DNA from: Bacillus sp. 123MFChir2
Lineage (GTDB): Bacteria; Bacillota; Bacilli; Bacillales; Bacillaceae_G
Direction of reading: 5' to 3'
DNA: 64,000 nucleotides
NCBI RefSeq assembly: GCF_000383235.1
Contig: NZ_KB910924.1
Span: 124,001 to 188,000 of the forward strand
Shown: positions 20,732 through 29,890 of the stretch, piece after piece
Layout of the letters: every line of letters starts with the position of its first letter
Numbering within the stretch: the first letter of the stretch is position 1
Translations under genes and position numbers: made by a program
Notes under the pieces: model-generated
What the model was told of the DNA's origin: nothing
What the model saw: only the letters and a program-made list of their open reading frames with translations
Databases searched by the model: none

Positions 20732-21716
20732 GTGCTTCTATTTCTACAAAGTCGCCAAATAATCCATATACATATTGTTCTGGGTCAAATGCTTGCAAGT
20801 CATCCATTTGTTCTCCCAAACCAACAAATTTCACCGGTACATCCATCTCATTACGAATTGCCAATACGATTCCACCTTTGGCAGTTCCGTCCAATTTCGT
20901 TAAGACAATTCCCGTTACATTTGTCGCCTCACGGAATGTCTTCGCTTGGCTTAAACCATTTTGCCCTGTTGTTGCATCAATGACAAGTAATACTTCATGA
21001 GGAGCTCCAGGAACTTCCCGTTCGATTACACGTTTTACTTTCTCTAACTCTTTCATTAAGTTGACTTTATTTTGCAAACGACCTGCCGTATCACATAACA
21101 AAACATCCACTTTTCGCGATTTTGCAGCCTGAATTGCATCGTACATAACAGCCGCTGGGTCAGAACCTGATCCTTGTTTAATTACCTCTACACCAACACG
21201 TTCTCCCCACACCTCTAGCTGCTCGATCGCCCCAGCACGGAATGTATCACCAGCTGCCAATAATACAGATTTGCCGTCCGATTTAAATTTATGTGCCATT
21301 TTTCCAATCGTCGTTGTTTTTCCAACTCCGTTTACTCCGACAAATAAAATAACTGTCAATGCGTTATCTTGTACATTTAATTCATTATTAAAATTACCGT
21401 TACCTTTATAAATCTCAACTAATTTTTCAGAGATAACAGCTTGTACTTCTTTTGGGTCTTGAATATTACGACGCTTCACTTCATCTCTTAATTGGTCAAT
21501 TAACTCCATTACTACGGACACACCTACATCCGCACCAATTAAAATTTCCTCTAACTCTTCGAAAAACTCTTCGTCAACTTTCCGATAACGATATACTAAA
21601 TCATTTACTTTTTCTGCAAAGGAATTTCTTGTTTTTTCTAAACCTTGTTTAAACTTCTCTGTTACCGTATCTGTTTGCTTTGAAATTTTTTCTTTTAATT
21701 TTTTAAAAAAACTCAT
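20727..21716 (-). CDS. ftsY: SRP receptor GTPase FtsY
   Basis: Membrane-bound receptor of the SRP-ribosome complex. The 329 residues have a short charged N-terminal A region, then an N domain and a G domain with GVNGVGKTTTIGKMA near 132, DTAGRLQNK near 210 and the TKLDGTAKGG motif. Length is normal for Bacillus. It starts 15 bp after smc. Its stop codon lies in a repeat end shared with yloV and prkC. Confidence 0.97.
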   Translation of the reverse strand: MSFFKKLKEKISKQTDTVTEKFKQGLEKTRNSFAEKVNDLVYRYRKVDEEFFEELEEILIGADVGVSVVMELIDQLRDEVKRRNIQDPKEVQAVISEKLVEIYKGNGNFNNELNVQDNALTVILFVGVNGVGKTTTIGKMAHKFKSDGKSVLLAAGDTFRAGAIEQLEVWGERVGVEVIKQGSGSDPAAVMYDAIQAAKSRKVDVLLCDTAGRLQNKVNLMKELEKVKRVIEREVPGAPHEVLLVIDATTGQNGLSQAKTFREATNVTGIVLTKLDGTAKGGIVLAIRNEMDVPVKFVGLGEQMDDLQAFDPEQYVYGLFGDFVEIEAQ

Positions 21717-21731
21717 TCTTTTCCATCCTTC

Positions 21732-24700
21732 CTATTTGCTCGTAACAAGCTCTTCCCCATCATCTAAACGAACGGAAACAAGCTTGGACACACCAGACTC
21801 TTGCATCGTTACACCATATAATACATCAGATTCTTCCATCGTACCCTTTCGGTGCGTAATAACAATAAACTGCGTTTCATTACTAAATTTTTTCAAATAC
21901 TGTGCAAATCGAGCAACGTTCGCCTCATCTAATGCAGCTTCAACTTCATCTAGCACACAAAACGGTACAGGACGAACTTTTAAAATACCAAATAACAACG
22001 CAATAGCAGTCAATGCTCGTTCTCCTCCAGAAAGAAGACCTAAATTTTGCAACTTTTTCCCTGGTGGTTGCGCAACAATATCAATCCCTGTATTTAATAA
22101 ATCTTTCGGGTTTGTCATAACCAAGTCTGCACGTCCACCGCCAAATAACTCACTAAATACTAGCTGGAATTCTGTACGAATCGCTTGGAATGTATAAGAA
22201 AAACGCTTTTTCATTTCTTCATCCATCTCGTCAATTACTTGATGCAGTGTTGATTTTGCCTCTTGCAAATCATCCCGTTGCTCTAATAAAAACGTATGGC
22301 GCTCAGATACGCGCTCAAATTCATCAATAGCACCTATATTTACTGTACCGAGTTCTTCAATGGATAGTTTAATTAATTTCACTTTTTTACGAGCTTCCTC
22401 GCTAGACATTGTCATCGTATACTTTTGTTTCGCCGATTCAAAAGAAATGGTATACGTTTCCCTTAAGTGTTGCAAGCGATTTTCTAACTCCACGTCTAAA
22501 CGATTTATTTTCACTTCTTGATCTTTTAATACATCAAGCAAGTATTTATGCCTACGTTTCGCTTCTTTTACCTCTAACTCTAGATGTTCTAACCGCCCTT
22601 GTAAATCAAGACGTTGTTCACGGCGTGAGCTAATTAATTCCACAGTTTGATTTCTATCGTGTGTTTTCTTTTCAATCATACTTGTAATTTGTTCTTCGCC
22701 GCTAGAATTCGATGTCATTTCTTGTTTTAAGAATGCTAAATCTTCTTTTGTCTTTATAAGATTCTTTTTCGTTTCATCTCGTTCTCTTGTCAGGCGTTCT
22801 ACTGTTTCTTTTTGGTTTGATAATCGTTGATGCTTTTCAGCTGCTTGTACTTTTAGATCGGTAATCTCTTTCTGAACTTTTTCCCTCGAAGAATGCTGCT
22901 CATTCTTTTGTTGTGTTAACTCTGCAATCGTTATATCGAGTTCCGAAATTTTTCTTTGCAGCTCAGTAAGCGTTTCTTCCAGCTCAGTTTTTCGCCCTTG
23001 TATCTTCGCTTGATCTTGTAAAAATCCTTCTAGCTCTAAATCATAAATAGATAAACGCTCGTTAATACGATGTTCTTCCAGCTCTAACTGATTCATTTCT
23101 TCTTTGTATTTTTGTTCGTCTACACGCTTTTCTTCAATATTTTGTCTTAGTTCCTTCAACTTCACTTCTTTTTCTTGTATTTCTTGTTTTAACGCTTTAA
23201 CAAAGTTCTCTAGCTTCTCAGTCTTTTCTTCCATATCTGTCAACTTTTCATTCCACTCTTCCAATTCGCGTTGACGTCCTAATAAAGAAGAATTCGTTTG
23301 CTTCACTGCACCGCCTGTCATTGAACCACCAGGATTCACAAGATCCCCTTCTAATGTAACAATGCGATAACGATACTGCATTTGCTTCGCTAATTCATTT
23401 GCCCCTTTTAAATCCTTTGCAACTATAACTGTACCTAATAAATTTGTAATTACATTTTCATATTTATTATCGTACTGTACAAGCTCTGAAGCTATCCCTA
23501 TAAATGACGCATGCTGACTTATCATGCGAAGTTGCTCCGTATTAAGCGCTCGGCCCTTTATAACACTTTGGGGTAAAAAGGTCGCACGGCCATGGCGGTT
23601 TTGCTTTAAGAATGTAATAGCTCGGCGTGCATGTTCTTCTGTTTGTACAACCACATGTTGCATTGCTGCCCCAAGCGCGATTTCCATCGCTACCTCATAT
23701 TTTTTTGGTACAGTAAGAAGCTCTGCAACCGCACCTTCAATACCATGCAACTGGCTATCACGCGCTTTTAACACTTCACGGACACCTTGGTAAAATCCAG
23801 AATAATCTTCTTGCATTTCTTCAAGCATTTCTTTACGAGAACGAGCTTGCTGAACATATTGATATGCCTGATACAGCTTTGTCTCATTTTCACTATATTG
23901 ATCTTTACATTTCCCCAGTGCAGTTTCCGTTTGCTGCATGTTTGACAACAGATTTATAATTTGTTCTTTTATATGTTCATATTTTTCAATGAAAGTTGAT
24001 TTTTTCTGCGCAATGCCTATACGCATTTGTACATATTTTTCATTTTCTTCGTCAAGACGTTGATTTTTGAAATCTCGCTGTTTAAATTGTTCCTCTAACA
24101 TTGAAAGTTCATTTCGATAGCTTGCCTGTTGATTTAAAAGTTCAATATAATCCCCTTTTAAATGTTCAATTTTCTCATCTAAATTTTGTTCATATGTAGA
24201 CAACACTCGTTCGCTATCTTGAAGTTTCTGTTCTAACTCTTTCACATGACTTGCTAATTCCAGCAATTCTTCTGTTCCTTGCATGGCACTTCCTTCATAT
24301 ACAGAAGCTTTTTCTGTTAACTCATGAATGGATGCTTCTAACTGCGCGCAATGCGCGGTTGCATTGTTCTTTCTTTCTTTCAGCAGTTCACGTTGCCCTT
24401 CTAACTTTTCAAGTTCTTTACTAGAAAGAAGAAGAACTTCTTGTAAAGATTGAATAGACTCATCAATAGCTTGTACATTTCCGCGTATTTCTTCTAAATC
24501 CGCTTCATCTTTTTGAAGATGCGTTGATACCTTCACTTCTTCATCTTTGTTATGTTTAAATTGCTCACGAAGCGCTTCCCATTTTTCATGTAATTCTTCA
24601 ATTTCATACACAATTAATGCCGCTTCAACTTTTTCTAGTTCATCTTTTTTCTCAAGATAATCTTTTGCAATAGAAGCTTGTCTTTCAAGAGGTTCAATTT

Positions 24701-25301
24701 GCGTACTTAACTCGTAAATAATATCTTCTACACGATTTAAATTCTCTTGCGCCTCCGCTAATTTTCCTTCCGCTTTCTTCTTGCGAATTTTATATTTCAA
24801 CACACCAGCCGCTTCTTCAAAAACACTACGACGATCTTCTGCTTTGCTGCTTAAAATTTCTTCCACTTTACCCTGACTAATAATAGAAAACGCTTCACGC
24901 CCCATACCTGAATCCATGAATAAATCAACAATATCTTTTAAACGACAAGACTGTTTATTAATAAGAAAATCACTATCTCCAGAACGATATACTCGTCTCG
25001 TTACACTTACTTCGTTATATTCAATTGGTAGACGTTGATCCTCATTATTTAATGTTAATGTGACTTCTGCAATATTTAATGCTTTACGTGTATCACTGCC
25101 GGAAAAAATAATGTCTTCCATTTTCGCACCGCGCAGCGATTTTACAGATTGTTCACCCAGCACCCAACGAATTGCATCTGTAATATTACTTTTCCCGCTT
25201 CCATTCGGCCCTACTACAGACGTTACACCTGGTACAAAGTCAATCGACACACGTTCTGCGAAAGATTTAAATCCTACTATTTCTAATCGTTTTAAAAACA
25301 C
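21732..25301 (-). CDS. smc: Chromosome partition/condensation protein SMC
   Basis: SMC ATPase that forms condensin with ScpA/ScpB. 1189 residues from a GTG at 25301 (reads FLKRLEIVGFKSFAERVS), with GGGGGGAGG 6 nt upstream; eight further codons belong to the leader. Walker A GPNGSGKSN is at about 32-40, followed by a long coiled coil (170-500), a hinge (about 510-680, with LEGDLVNPGGSMTGGA), a second coiled coil (680-1000), and the C-terminal signature LSGGERALTA and Walker B FCVLDEVEAALDEANV. Confidence 0.98.
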   Translation of the reverse strand: MFLKRLEIVGFKSFAERVSIDFVPGVTSVVGPNGSGKSNITDAIRWVLGEQSVKSLRGAKMEDIIFSGSDTRKALNIAEVTLTLNNEDQRLPIEYNEVSVTRRVYRSGDSDFLINKQSCRLKDIVDLFMDSGMGREAFSIISQGKVEEILSSKAEDRRSVFEEAAGVLKYKIRKKKAEGKLAEAQENLNRVEDIIYELSTQIEPLERQASIAKDYLEKKDELEKVEAALIVYEIEELHEKWEALREQFKHNKDEEVKVSTHLQKDEADLEEIRGNVQAIDESIQSLQEVLLLSSKELEKLEGQRELLKERKNNATAHCAQLEASIHELTEKASVYEGSAMQGTEELLELASHVKELEQKLQDSERVLSTYEQNLDEKIEHLKGDYIELLNQQASYRNELSMLEEQFKQRDFKNQRLDEENEKYVQMRIGIAQKKSTFIEKYEHIKEQIINLLSNMQQTETALGKCKDQYSENETKLYQAYQYVQQARSRKEMLEEMQEDYSGFYQGVREVLKARDSQLHGIEGAVAELLTVPKKYEVAMEIALGAAMQHVVVQTEEHARRAITFLKQNRHGRATFLPQSVIKGRALNTEQLRMISQHASFIGIASELVQYDNKYENVITNLLGTVIVAKDLKGANELAKQMQYRYRIVTLEGDLVNPGGSMTGGAVKQTNSSLLGRQRELEEWNEKLTDMEEKTEKLENFVKALKQEIQEKEVKLKELRQNIEEKRVDEQKYKEEMNQLELEEHRINERLSIYDLELEGFLQDQAKIQGRKTELEETLTELQRKISELDITIAELTQQKNEQHSSREKVQKEITDLKVQAAEKHQRLSNQKETVERLTRERDETKKNLIKTKEDLAFLKQEMTSNSSGEEQITSMIEKKTHDRNQTVELISSRREQRLDLQGRLEHLELEVKEAKRRHKYLLDVLKDQEVKINRLDVELENRLQHLRETYTISFESAKQKYTMTMSSEEARKKVKLIKLSIEELGTVNIGAIDEFERVSERHTFLLEQRDDLQEAKSTLHQVIDEMDEEMKKRFSYTFQAIRTEFQLVFSELFGGGRADLVMTNPKDLLNTGIDIVAQPPGKKLQNLGLLSGGERALTAIALLFGILKVRPVPFCVLDEVEAALDEANVARFAQYLKKFSNETQFIVITHRKGTMEESDVLYGVTMQESGVSKLVSVRLDDGEELVTSK

Positions 25302-25328
25302 GAAAGGCCTCCCCCCTTTATGCACAAG

Positions 25329-25355
25329 GAATCCCCCTAAATATAAGGGGGATTC
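25329..25355 (-). other. Hairpin between rnc and smc
   Basis: Perfect 10-bp stem GAATCCCCCT/AGGGGGATTC, loop 7, without a T-tail. It lies in the leader of smc and may be a processing or stability element. Confidence 0.4.
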
Positions 25356-25356
25356 G

Positions 25357-26094
25357 CTATAAGTTCTCTTTTAATTTCTCTAACGCTTCTTGGGCAGCAT
25401 GCTGTTCTGCCTCTTTCTTAGACTTCCCACTTCCAAGACCTAATGATTCGCCATTTAGTGTAACGCGCGATACAAATTCTCGGTTATGAGCCGGTCCTTT
25501 TTCTTGCAAAATTTGATATTCTATATTCCCGCTACCATCACGCTGAATTAACTCTTGTAGTTGACTTTTAAAATCCATCACATGAGAAAAAGCACCTTCA
25601 TTAATTTTTGGATAAACAACTGTTTTTAAAAATCCCCATACCTTTTCCAAACCTTGGTCGAGGTAAAGTGCGCCAACAAATGCTTCAAAGACATCCGCTA
25701 ATAACGCTGGACGTTCACGCCCTCCTGTCATTTCTTCTCCCTTTCCTAAAAGGACAAGATTCCCAAATGATAACTCATTTGCAAAGCGCACGAGAGAAGG
25801 TTCACATACAATAGCAGCGCGAAGTTTTGTTAATTCGCCCTCACTCATTGTCGGATATTTTTGAAACAAGTATTGCGAAACTGTCAGTTCTAATACCGCA
25901 TCTCCAAGAAATTCAAGACGCTCGTTATCTTCATGTGGCTTTTTTCGATGCTCATTCACATACGATGAATGCGTAAATGCTTGAATCAACAACTTTTCAT
26001 TTGTAAATGTAATACCTATTTTCTCTTGAAACTTTTTAAAAGCCTCTCGATATTTAGTTTCATGCTTCTTATCTCTATACTTTCTGTACGGCAT
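25357..26094 (-). CDS. rnc: Ribonuclease III
   Basis: Double-strand-specific endonuclease for rRNA and mRNA processing. 245 residues from the ATG at 26094 ([17 protein letters not shown]), with GGAGGG upstream; 19 extra codons run through the preceding hairpin. The catalytic signature [14 protein letters not shown] (near 61-74) and second acidic motif [13 protein letters not shown] are intact, and the dsRNA-binding domain covers about 170-243 ([16 protein letters not shown]). Confidence 0.97.
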   Translation of the reverse strand: MPYRKYRDKKHETKYREAFKKFQEKIGITFTNEKLLIQAFTHSSYVNEHRKKPHEDNERLEFLGDAVLELTVSQYLFQKYPTMSEGELTKLRAAIVCEPSLVRFANELSFGNLVLLGKGEEMTGGRERPALLADVFEAFVGALYLDQGLEKVWGFLKTVVYPKINEGAFSHVMDFKSQLQELIQRDGSGNIEYQILQEKGPAHNREFVSRVTLNGESLGLGSGKSKKEAEQHAAQEALEKLKENL

Positions 26095-26118
26095 AGGTCC
26101 CTCCAGGTATATATGCTG

Positions 26119-26147
26119 AGAAAGCCCCGTATATAAACGGGACTTTA
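26119..26147 (-). terminator. Hairpin between acpP and rnc
   Basis: 10-bp stem AAAGCCCCGT (26121-26130) / ACGGGACTTT (26137-26146) with one G-U pair. T-tail is short, so likely partial termination or mRNA processing separating the very abundant acpP message from rnc. Confidence 0.5.
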
Positions 26148-26154
26148 TCAAGCA

Positions 26155-26388
26155 TTATAGATGACTCTCTATGTAAGTCACAGCATCGCCAACAGTAGCA
26201 ATCTTTTCTGCTTCCTCATCAGAAATTTCCATTTCAAACTCATCTTCTAATTGCATTACAAGTTCTACTACATCTAAGGAATCAGCACCTAAATCTTCTT
26301 TAAAGTTCGCAGCTGGTGTTACCTCTGTTTCGTCTACTCCTAGACGATCTACGATGATTTTCGTTACACGTTCTAAAACGTCTGCCAT
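26155..26388 (-). CDS. acpP: Acyl carrier protein
   Basis: Carries growing fatty acids on a phosphopantetheine arm attached to Ser37 in [15 protein letters not shown]. 77 acidic residues. The start at 26388 (MADVLERV) is 9 nt from AGGAGG; another ATG 6 nt earlier is too close. Directly downstream of fabG in the fapR-plsX-fabD-fabG-acpP cluster. Confidence 0.98.
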   Translation of the reverse strand: MADVLERVTKIIVDRLGVDETEVTPAANFKEDLGADSLDVVELVMQLEDEFEMEISDEEAEKIATVGDAVTYIESHL

Positions 26389-26520
26389 ATTCATTCACCT
26401 CCTTTAAAAAGTATAGACAAACAATTACTGTTTTTAATTCATCCGCTCTCCTCAAGACATCATATTTAATATTGTACAGAAAAACGAGATGAAATCAACC
26501 TATTTCTATAGTTTCTTCCC

Positions 26521-27264
26521 TTACATCACCATGCCGCCGTCAACATGAAGTGTTTGTCCAGTAATATAACGACTCGCATCCGATGCTAAAAAGGCAACTG
26601 CATTTGAAATATCTTTAGCTTCTCCAAATTTTGCAATTGGAATTAACTTTAGCATTTCGCTCTTTACATCTTCCGCCAATACACCTGTCATATCTGTTAC
26701 GATAAATCCAGGAGCAATCGCATTTACTGTAATGTTACGACTTGCTAGCTCTTTTGCTGAAGTTTTTGTTAATCCAATTACACCAGCTTTTGCTGCAACG
26801 TAGTTTGCTTGTCCTGGATTTCCAGTAACACCGACAACGGAAGCGATATTAATAATGCGTCCATGACGTTGACGCATCATATAACGAGATACAGCCTTTG
26901 TACATAAAAAGACACCTTTTAAGTTTGTATTAATAACCGCGTCCCATTCTTCCTCTTTCATACGCATTAACAAATTATCTTTCGTAATGCCTGCGTTATT
27001 TACAAGAATGTCAATTTGACCAAATGTATCAACAGTCTGTTTTACCATGTCAGTTACTTCTTCGCTACTTGCAACATTTGCTTTTACTGCAATTGCTTCT
27101 GAACCTAAATTTTTAATCTCATCAACAACTTCATTTGCTTTCAATTCGTTTCCTGCGTAGTTTACAACTACTTTTGCACCTTGTTTTGCCAAATCTATTG
27201 CAATTGCACGGCCAATTCCGCGAGATGCTCCCGTTACTAACGCAACTTTGTCTTTTAATAACAT
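26521..27264 (-). CDS. fabG: 3-oxoacyl-[ACP] reductase FabG
   Basis: NADPH-dependent reductase of the fatty-acid elongation cycle. The 247-residue short-chain dehydrogenase has [11 protein letters not shown] near 10, NNAG near 89, and catalytic Ser/Tyr/Lys (IASVVG, then YVAAKAG near 153). Its ATG overlaps the fabD stop (TAATG), so the two are coupled. Confidence 0.97.
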   Translation of the reverse strand: MLLKDKVALVTGASRGIGRAIAIDLAKQGAKVVVNYAGNELKANEVVDEIKNLGSEAIAVKANVASSEEVTDMVKQTVDTFGQIDILVNNAGITKDNLLMRMKEEEWDAVINTNLKGVFLCTKAVSRYMMRQRHGRIINIASVVGVTGNPGQANYVAAKAGVIGLTKTSAKELASRNITVNAIAPGFIVTDMTGVLAEDVKSEMLKLIPIAKFGEAKDISNAVAFLASDASRYITGQTLHVDGGMVM

Positions 27265-28208
27265 TAGCCTTCTCCTCTCAGTTTCGAAATGGTATCTTTC
27301 ATTGTCTCCTCATCGTATATCGCATATACTTTCGCAGACGGAGCGATTGATTTCATAAGACCAGCTAAAACTTTTCCAGGCCCAATTTCAATAAATGTAT
27401 CTACACCAAGTTCTACCATACGTTCAATGGATGGATACCATAATACAGGGGAATAGAGTTGCTCAATTAATTTTTCTTGAATGTCTTCTTTACGCGTAAT
27501 ACAATCTGCTGTTACATTTGCAACTACCGGAATTTTTGCATCTTCAATCTTAATTTCATTTAACACGCTTCGAAACTTCTCAGCCGCTGGTTTCATAAGT
27601 GATGAATGAAACGGACCGCTAACACGTAGTGGAACTACACGCTTTGCACCGTTTTCTTTCGCTCTTTCTGAAGCCAATTCTACACCTTGCTTTGTACCAG
27701 AAATTACGATTTGCTTTTTGCTATTCATATTCGCAATTTGAACAGAATAACCTTCATTTGTCACTTCCTCAGTTACCTGCTTTAACATTTCAGGATCTGC
27801 TCCCAAAATAGCTGCCATGGCACCTTCGCCATTTGGCACAGCCTCTTCCATGTATTCGCCGCGTTTTCTAACAGCATATACACCATTTTCAAATGACAGA
27901 GCACCCGCTGCTACTAGCGCACTATATTCACCTAAACTATGTCCTGCAACATAATCTGGTGTAATATCGTACTGCTCTAATACCTTTAAAATTGCAATAC
28001 TCGTCGTTACCAATGCTGGTTGTGCATTGGTCGTTAACGTCAATGCTTCTTGAGGCCCTTCAAAAATAAGTGATGAAAGAGAATCCTTTAAAATTCCATC
28101 AGCTTGACGAAATACTTTTGTAGCCTCTTCATAACTTTCTGCTAATTGACTTCCCATTCCAACTGCTTGTGAACCTTGTCCTGGAAAAAGAAATGCCAGT
28201 TTTCCCAT
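27264..28208 (-). CDS. fabD: Malonyl-CoA:ACP transacylase FabD
   Basis: Loads malonyl groups onto ACP to make the extender for fatty-acid synthesis. The 314 residues begin [19 protein letters not shown]. Nucleophile Ser91 lies in GHSLGEYS and the catalytic His is in GPFHSSLM near 200. It starts 15 bp after plsX. Confidence 0.97.
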   Translation of the reverse strand: MGKLAFLFPGQGSQAVGMGSQLAESYEEATKVFRQADGILKDSLSSLIFEGPQEALTLTTNAQPALVTTSIAILKVLEQYDITPDYVAGHSLGEYSALVAAGALSFENGVYAVRKRGEYMEEAVPNGEGAMAAILGADPEMLKQVTEEVTNEGYSVQIANMNSKKQIVISGTKQGVELASERAKENGAKRVVPLRVSGPFHSSLMKPAAEKFRSVLNEIKIEDAKIPVVANVTADCITRKEDIQEKLIEQLYSPVLWYPSIERMVELGVDTFIEIGPGKVLAGLMKSIAPSAKVYAIYDEETMKDTISKLRGEG

Positions 28209-28223
28209 TGCAAACCCTCCTCA

Positions 28224-29216
28224 TTATTGAAGCGGTTCTTCCTCCATTACACTCTGAATAGTAGGAATAACTTCCTTTGCTACCATTTCCCGTGTTTGAC
28301 GAATCGCACTAAAAATTGATTGATCATTTGAAGAACCATGCGCTTTGATGACAGGAGCTTTCAATCCAAATAAAGCTGCTCCTCCATACTCTGAATAATC
28401 CATTTTATCTTTTAATACCATTAATTTTGGTTTTAATACCGCTGCCGCTAGTTTGCTTGTAAATGAACTCATTAATTGCTCTTTCAGCATTGAGAATAAA
28501 GATATTGCAGTCCCCTCTAACGTTTTAAGAGCAATATTCCCTGTAAATCCGTCACAAACAACCACGTCAGCTACACCTTGCAATAAATCTCGTGATTCTA
28601 CATTTCCAACAAAGTTAAGCGGCGCATCTTTTAGCATTGCAAAGACTTGTTTAGAAAGCTCGTTTCCTTTTCCGTCCTCAGTTCCAACATTCAAAAGACC
28701 TACGCGAGGGTTAGAAATCCCTCTTACTTTCTCCGCATATACAGATCCCATTACAGCATATTGGTACAAATGAATTGCTTTCGCATCGACATTTGCGCCA
28801 ACATCTAGCATAACAAATCCTTTTCCATCTACTGTTGGCATCGTCGGAGAAAGAGCAGGGCGCTCTATCCCTTCTATACGTCCTACTACAAATAATCCAG
28901 CTGCCATAAGAGCCCCTGTATTCCCAGCTGAAATACAAGCATCGGCTGCACCTTCTTTTACTTGCTGCGCAGCAAGTACCATAGAAGCTTGCTTTTTCCG
29001 ACGCACCGCTCGTACAGGCTCATCTGTCCCTTCAATTACTTCATCTGTGTGCAGCACTGTAATCCGCTCTTCGCTTGTTAAATATTTGCGAATTTCATCT
29101 TCTTTTCCAACTAAAGTAATATGTAAATCTGAATATTCATTAATTGCTTTCATTGCTCCAAGCACGACAGATTTCGGCGCATGATCGCCACCCATTGCAT
29201 CTATTGCGATTCTCAT
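28224..29216 (-). CDS. plsX: Phosphate acyltransferase PlsX
   Basis: Converts acyl-ACP to acyl-phosphate, the first step toward phosphatidic acid (with PlsY/PlsC). The 330 residues begin [20 protein letters not shown], the family signature, and include [11 protein letters not shown] near 98 and [16 protein letters not shown] overlaps the fapR stop by 4 bp (ATGA). Member of the FapR regulon in Bacilli. Confidence 0.97.
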   Translation of the reverse strand: MRIAIDAMGGDHAPKSVVLGAMKAINEYSDLHITLVGKEDEIRKYLTSEERITVLHTDEVIEGTDEPVRAVRRKKQASMVLAAQQVKEGAADACISAGNTGALMAAGLFVVGRIEGIERPALSPTMPTVDGKGFVMLDVGANVDAKAIHLYQYAVMGSVYAEKVRGISNPRVGLLNVGTEDGKGNELSKQVFAMLKDAPLNFVGNVESRDLLQGVADVVVCDGFTGNIALKTLEGTAISLFSMLKEQLMSSFTSKLAAAVLKPKLMVLKDKMDYSEYGGAALFGLKAPVIKAHGSSNDQSIFSAIRQTREMVAKEVIPTIQSVMEEEPLQ

Positions 29217-29803
29217 AAGTTGTTCCCTTCCTCACTATAGTTACTAGATCGATACATTTCAAAAGTGCCAGCAAAAACAAGTTCATCTCCAACAAAACTT
29301 TGCACTTTGACAACCGTCCGTCCTTTATCATTCTCTACATCTTCAACACGCGCTTTTGCAACAACACGCTCTCCTAATTTTACAGGACGAATATATCGAA
29401 TGGTAGACTTCGCAGTTAAAGCTAATTCTTCATCAATAACCGCAACAGCTAATGAGTTTGCTTGCGCAAATAAATGATGCCCGCGAGCAATTTGATTACG
29501 TTTAAAGACATGTTCTACTTTCACTTCAAAAATAGAAATTGCATGTCTATCTAATTCTATATCAATAATTTCTCCTACCACTTCATCAAGTGGTAAAGAT
29601 TTTACATCTTCTTCATGTTGTTTCGTTGCCACATGTTTTATTCGTTCTCGTAATTCTGGAATCGAAAGTTCCATTCGATCGAGACGAATTGTTTGTATAC
29701 TCACTTGAAATTGTTCAGCTAATTCTTCATCCGTAATAAACGGATTTACTTCTATTGTTTGTTGTAACAACTCTTGTCTTTCTTTTTTTCTTCTCTTTTT
29801 CAT
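29213..29803 (-). CDS. fapR: Fatty-acid biosynthesis repressor FapR
   Basis: Represses the fap regulon (fapR-plsX-fabD-fabG here) until malonyl-CoA binds it. 196 residues from the ATG at 29803 ([13 protein letters not shown]); 23 more codons upstream run back into the operator. The N-terminal DeoR-like HTH (about 20-45, [19 protein letters not shown]) is joined by a linker helix to a hot-dog effector domain (about 70-185) with [14 protein letters not shown]. Promoter and operator are directly upstream (29820-29869), so it is self-regulated. Confidence 0.97.
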   Translation of the reverse strand: MKKRRKKERQELLQQTIEVNPFITDEELAEQFQVSIQTIRLDRMELSIPELRERIKHVATKQHEEDVKSLPLDEVVGEIIDIELDRHAISIFEVKVEHVFKRNQIARGHHLFAQANSLAVAVIDEELALTAKSTIRYIRPVKLGERVVAKARVEDVENDKGRTVVKVQSFVGDELVFAGTFEMYRSSNYSEEGNNL

Positions 29804-29819
29804 TCCGCACCATCCATTT

Positions 29820-29836
29820 TTATGACTAGGTACTAA
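29820..29836 (-). promoter_or_regulatory. FapR operator
   Basis: Minus strand reads TTAGTACCTAGTCATAA, an imperfect palindrome close to the known FapR box (TTAGTACCTGATACTAA type in B. subtilis). It lies just past the -10, around +1 to +25, where binding would block initiation. Confidence 0.85.
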
Positions 29837-29840
29837 CAGT

Positions 29841-29869
29841 AGTATATAAGCATTAAATACAGAATGCAA
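29841..29869 (-). promoter_or_regulatory. SigA promoter of the fapR operon
   Basis: TTGCAT (29869-29864), 17-nt spacer, TATACT (29846-29841) on the minus strand, immediately ahead of the FapR operator. Confidence 0.8.
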
Positions 29870-29890
29870 CATTTTTTTACGTCTCGCGCT

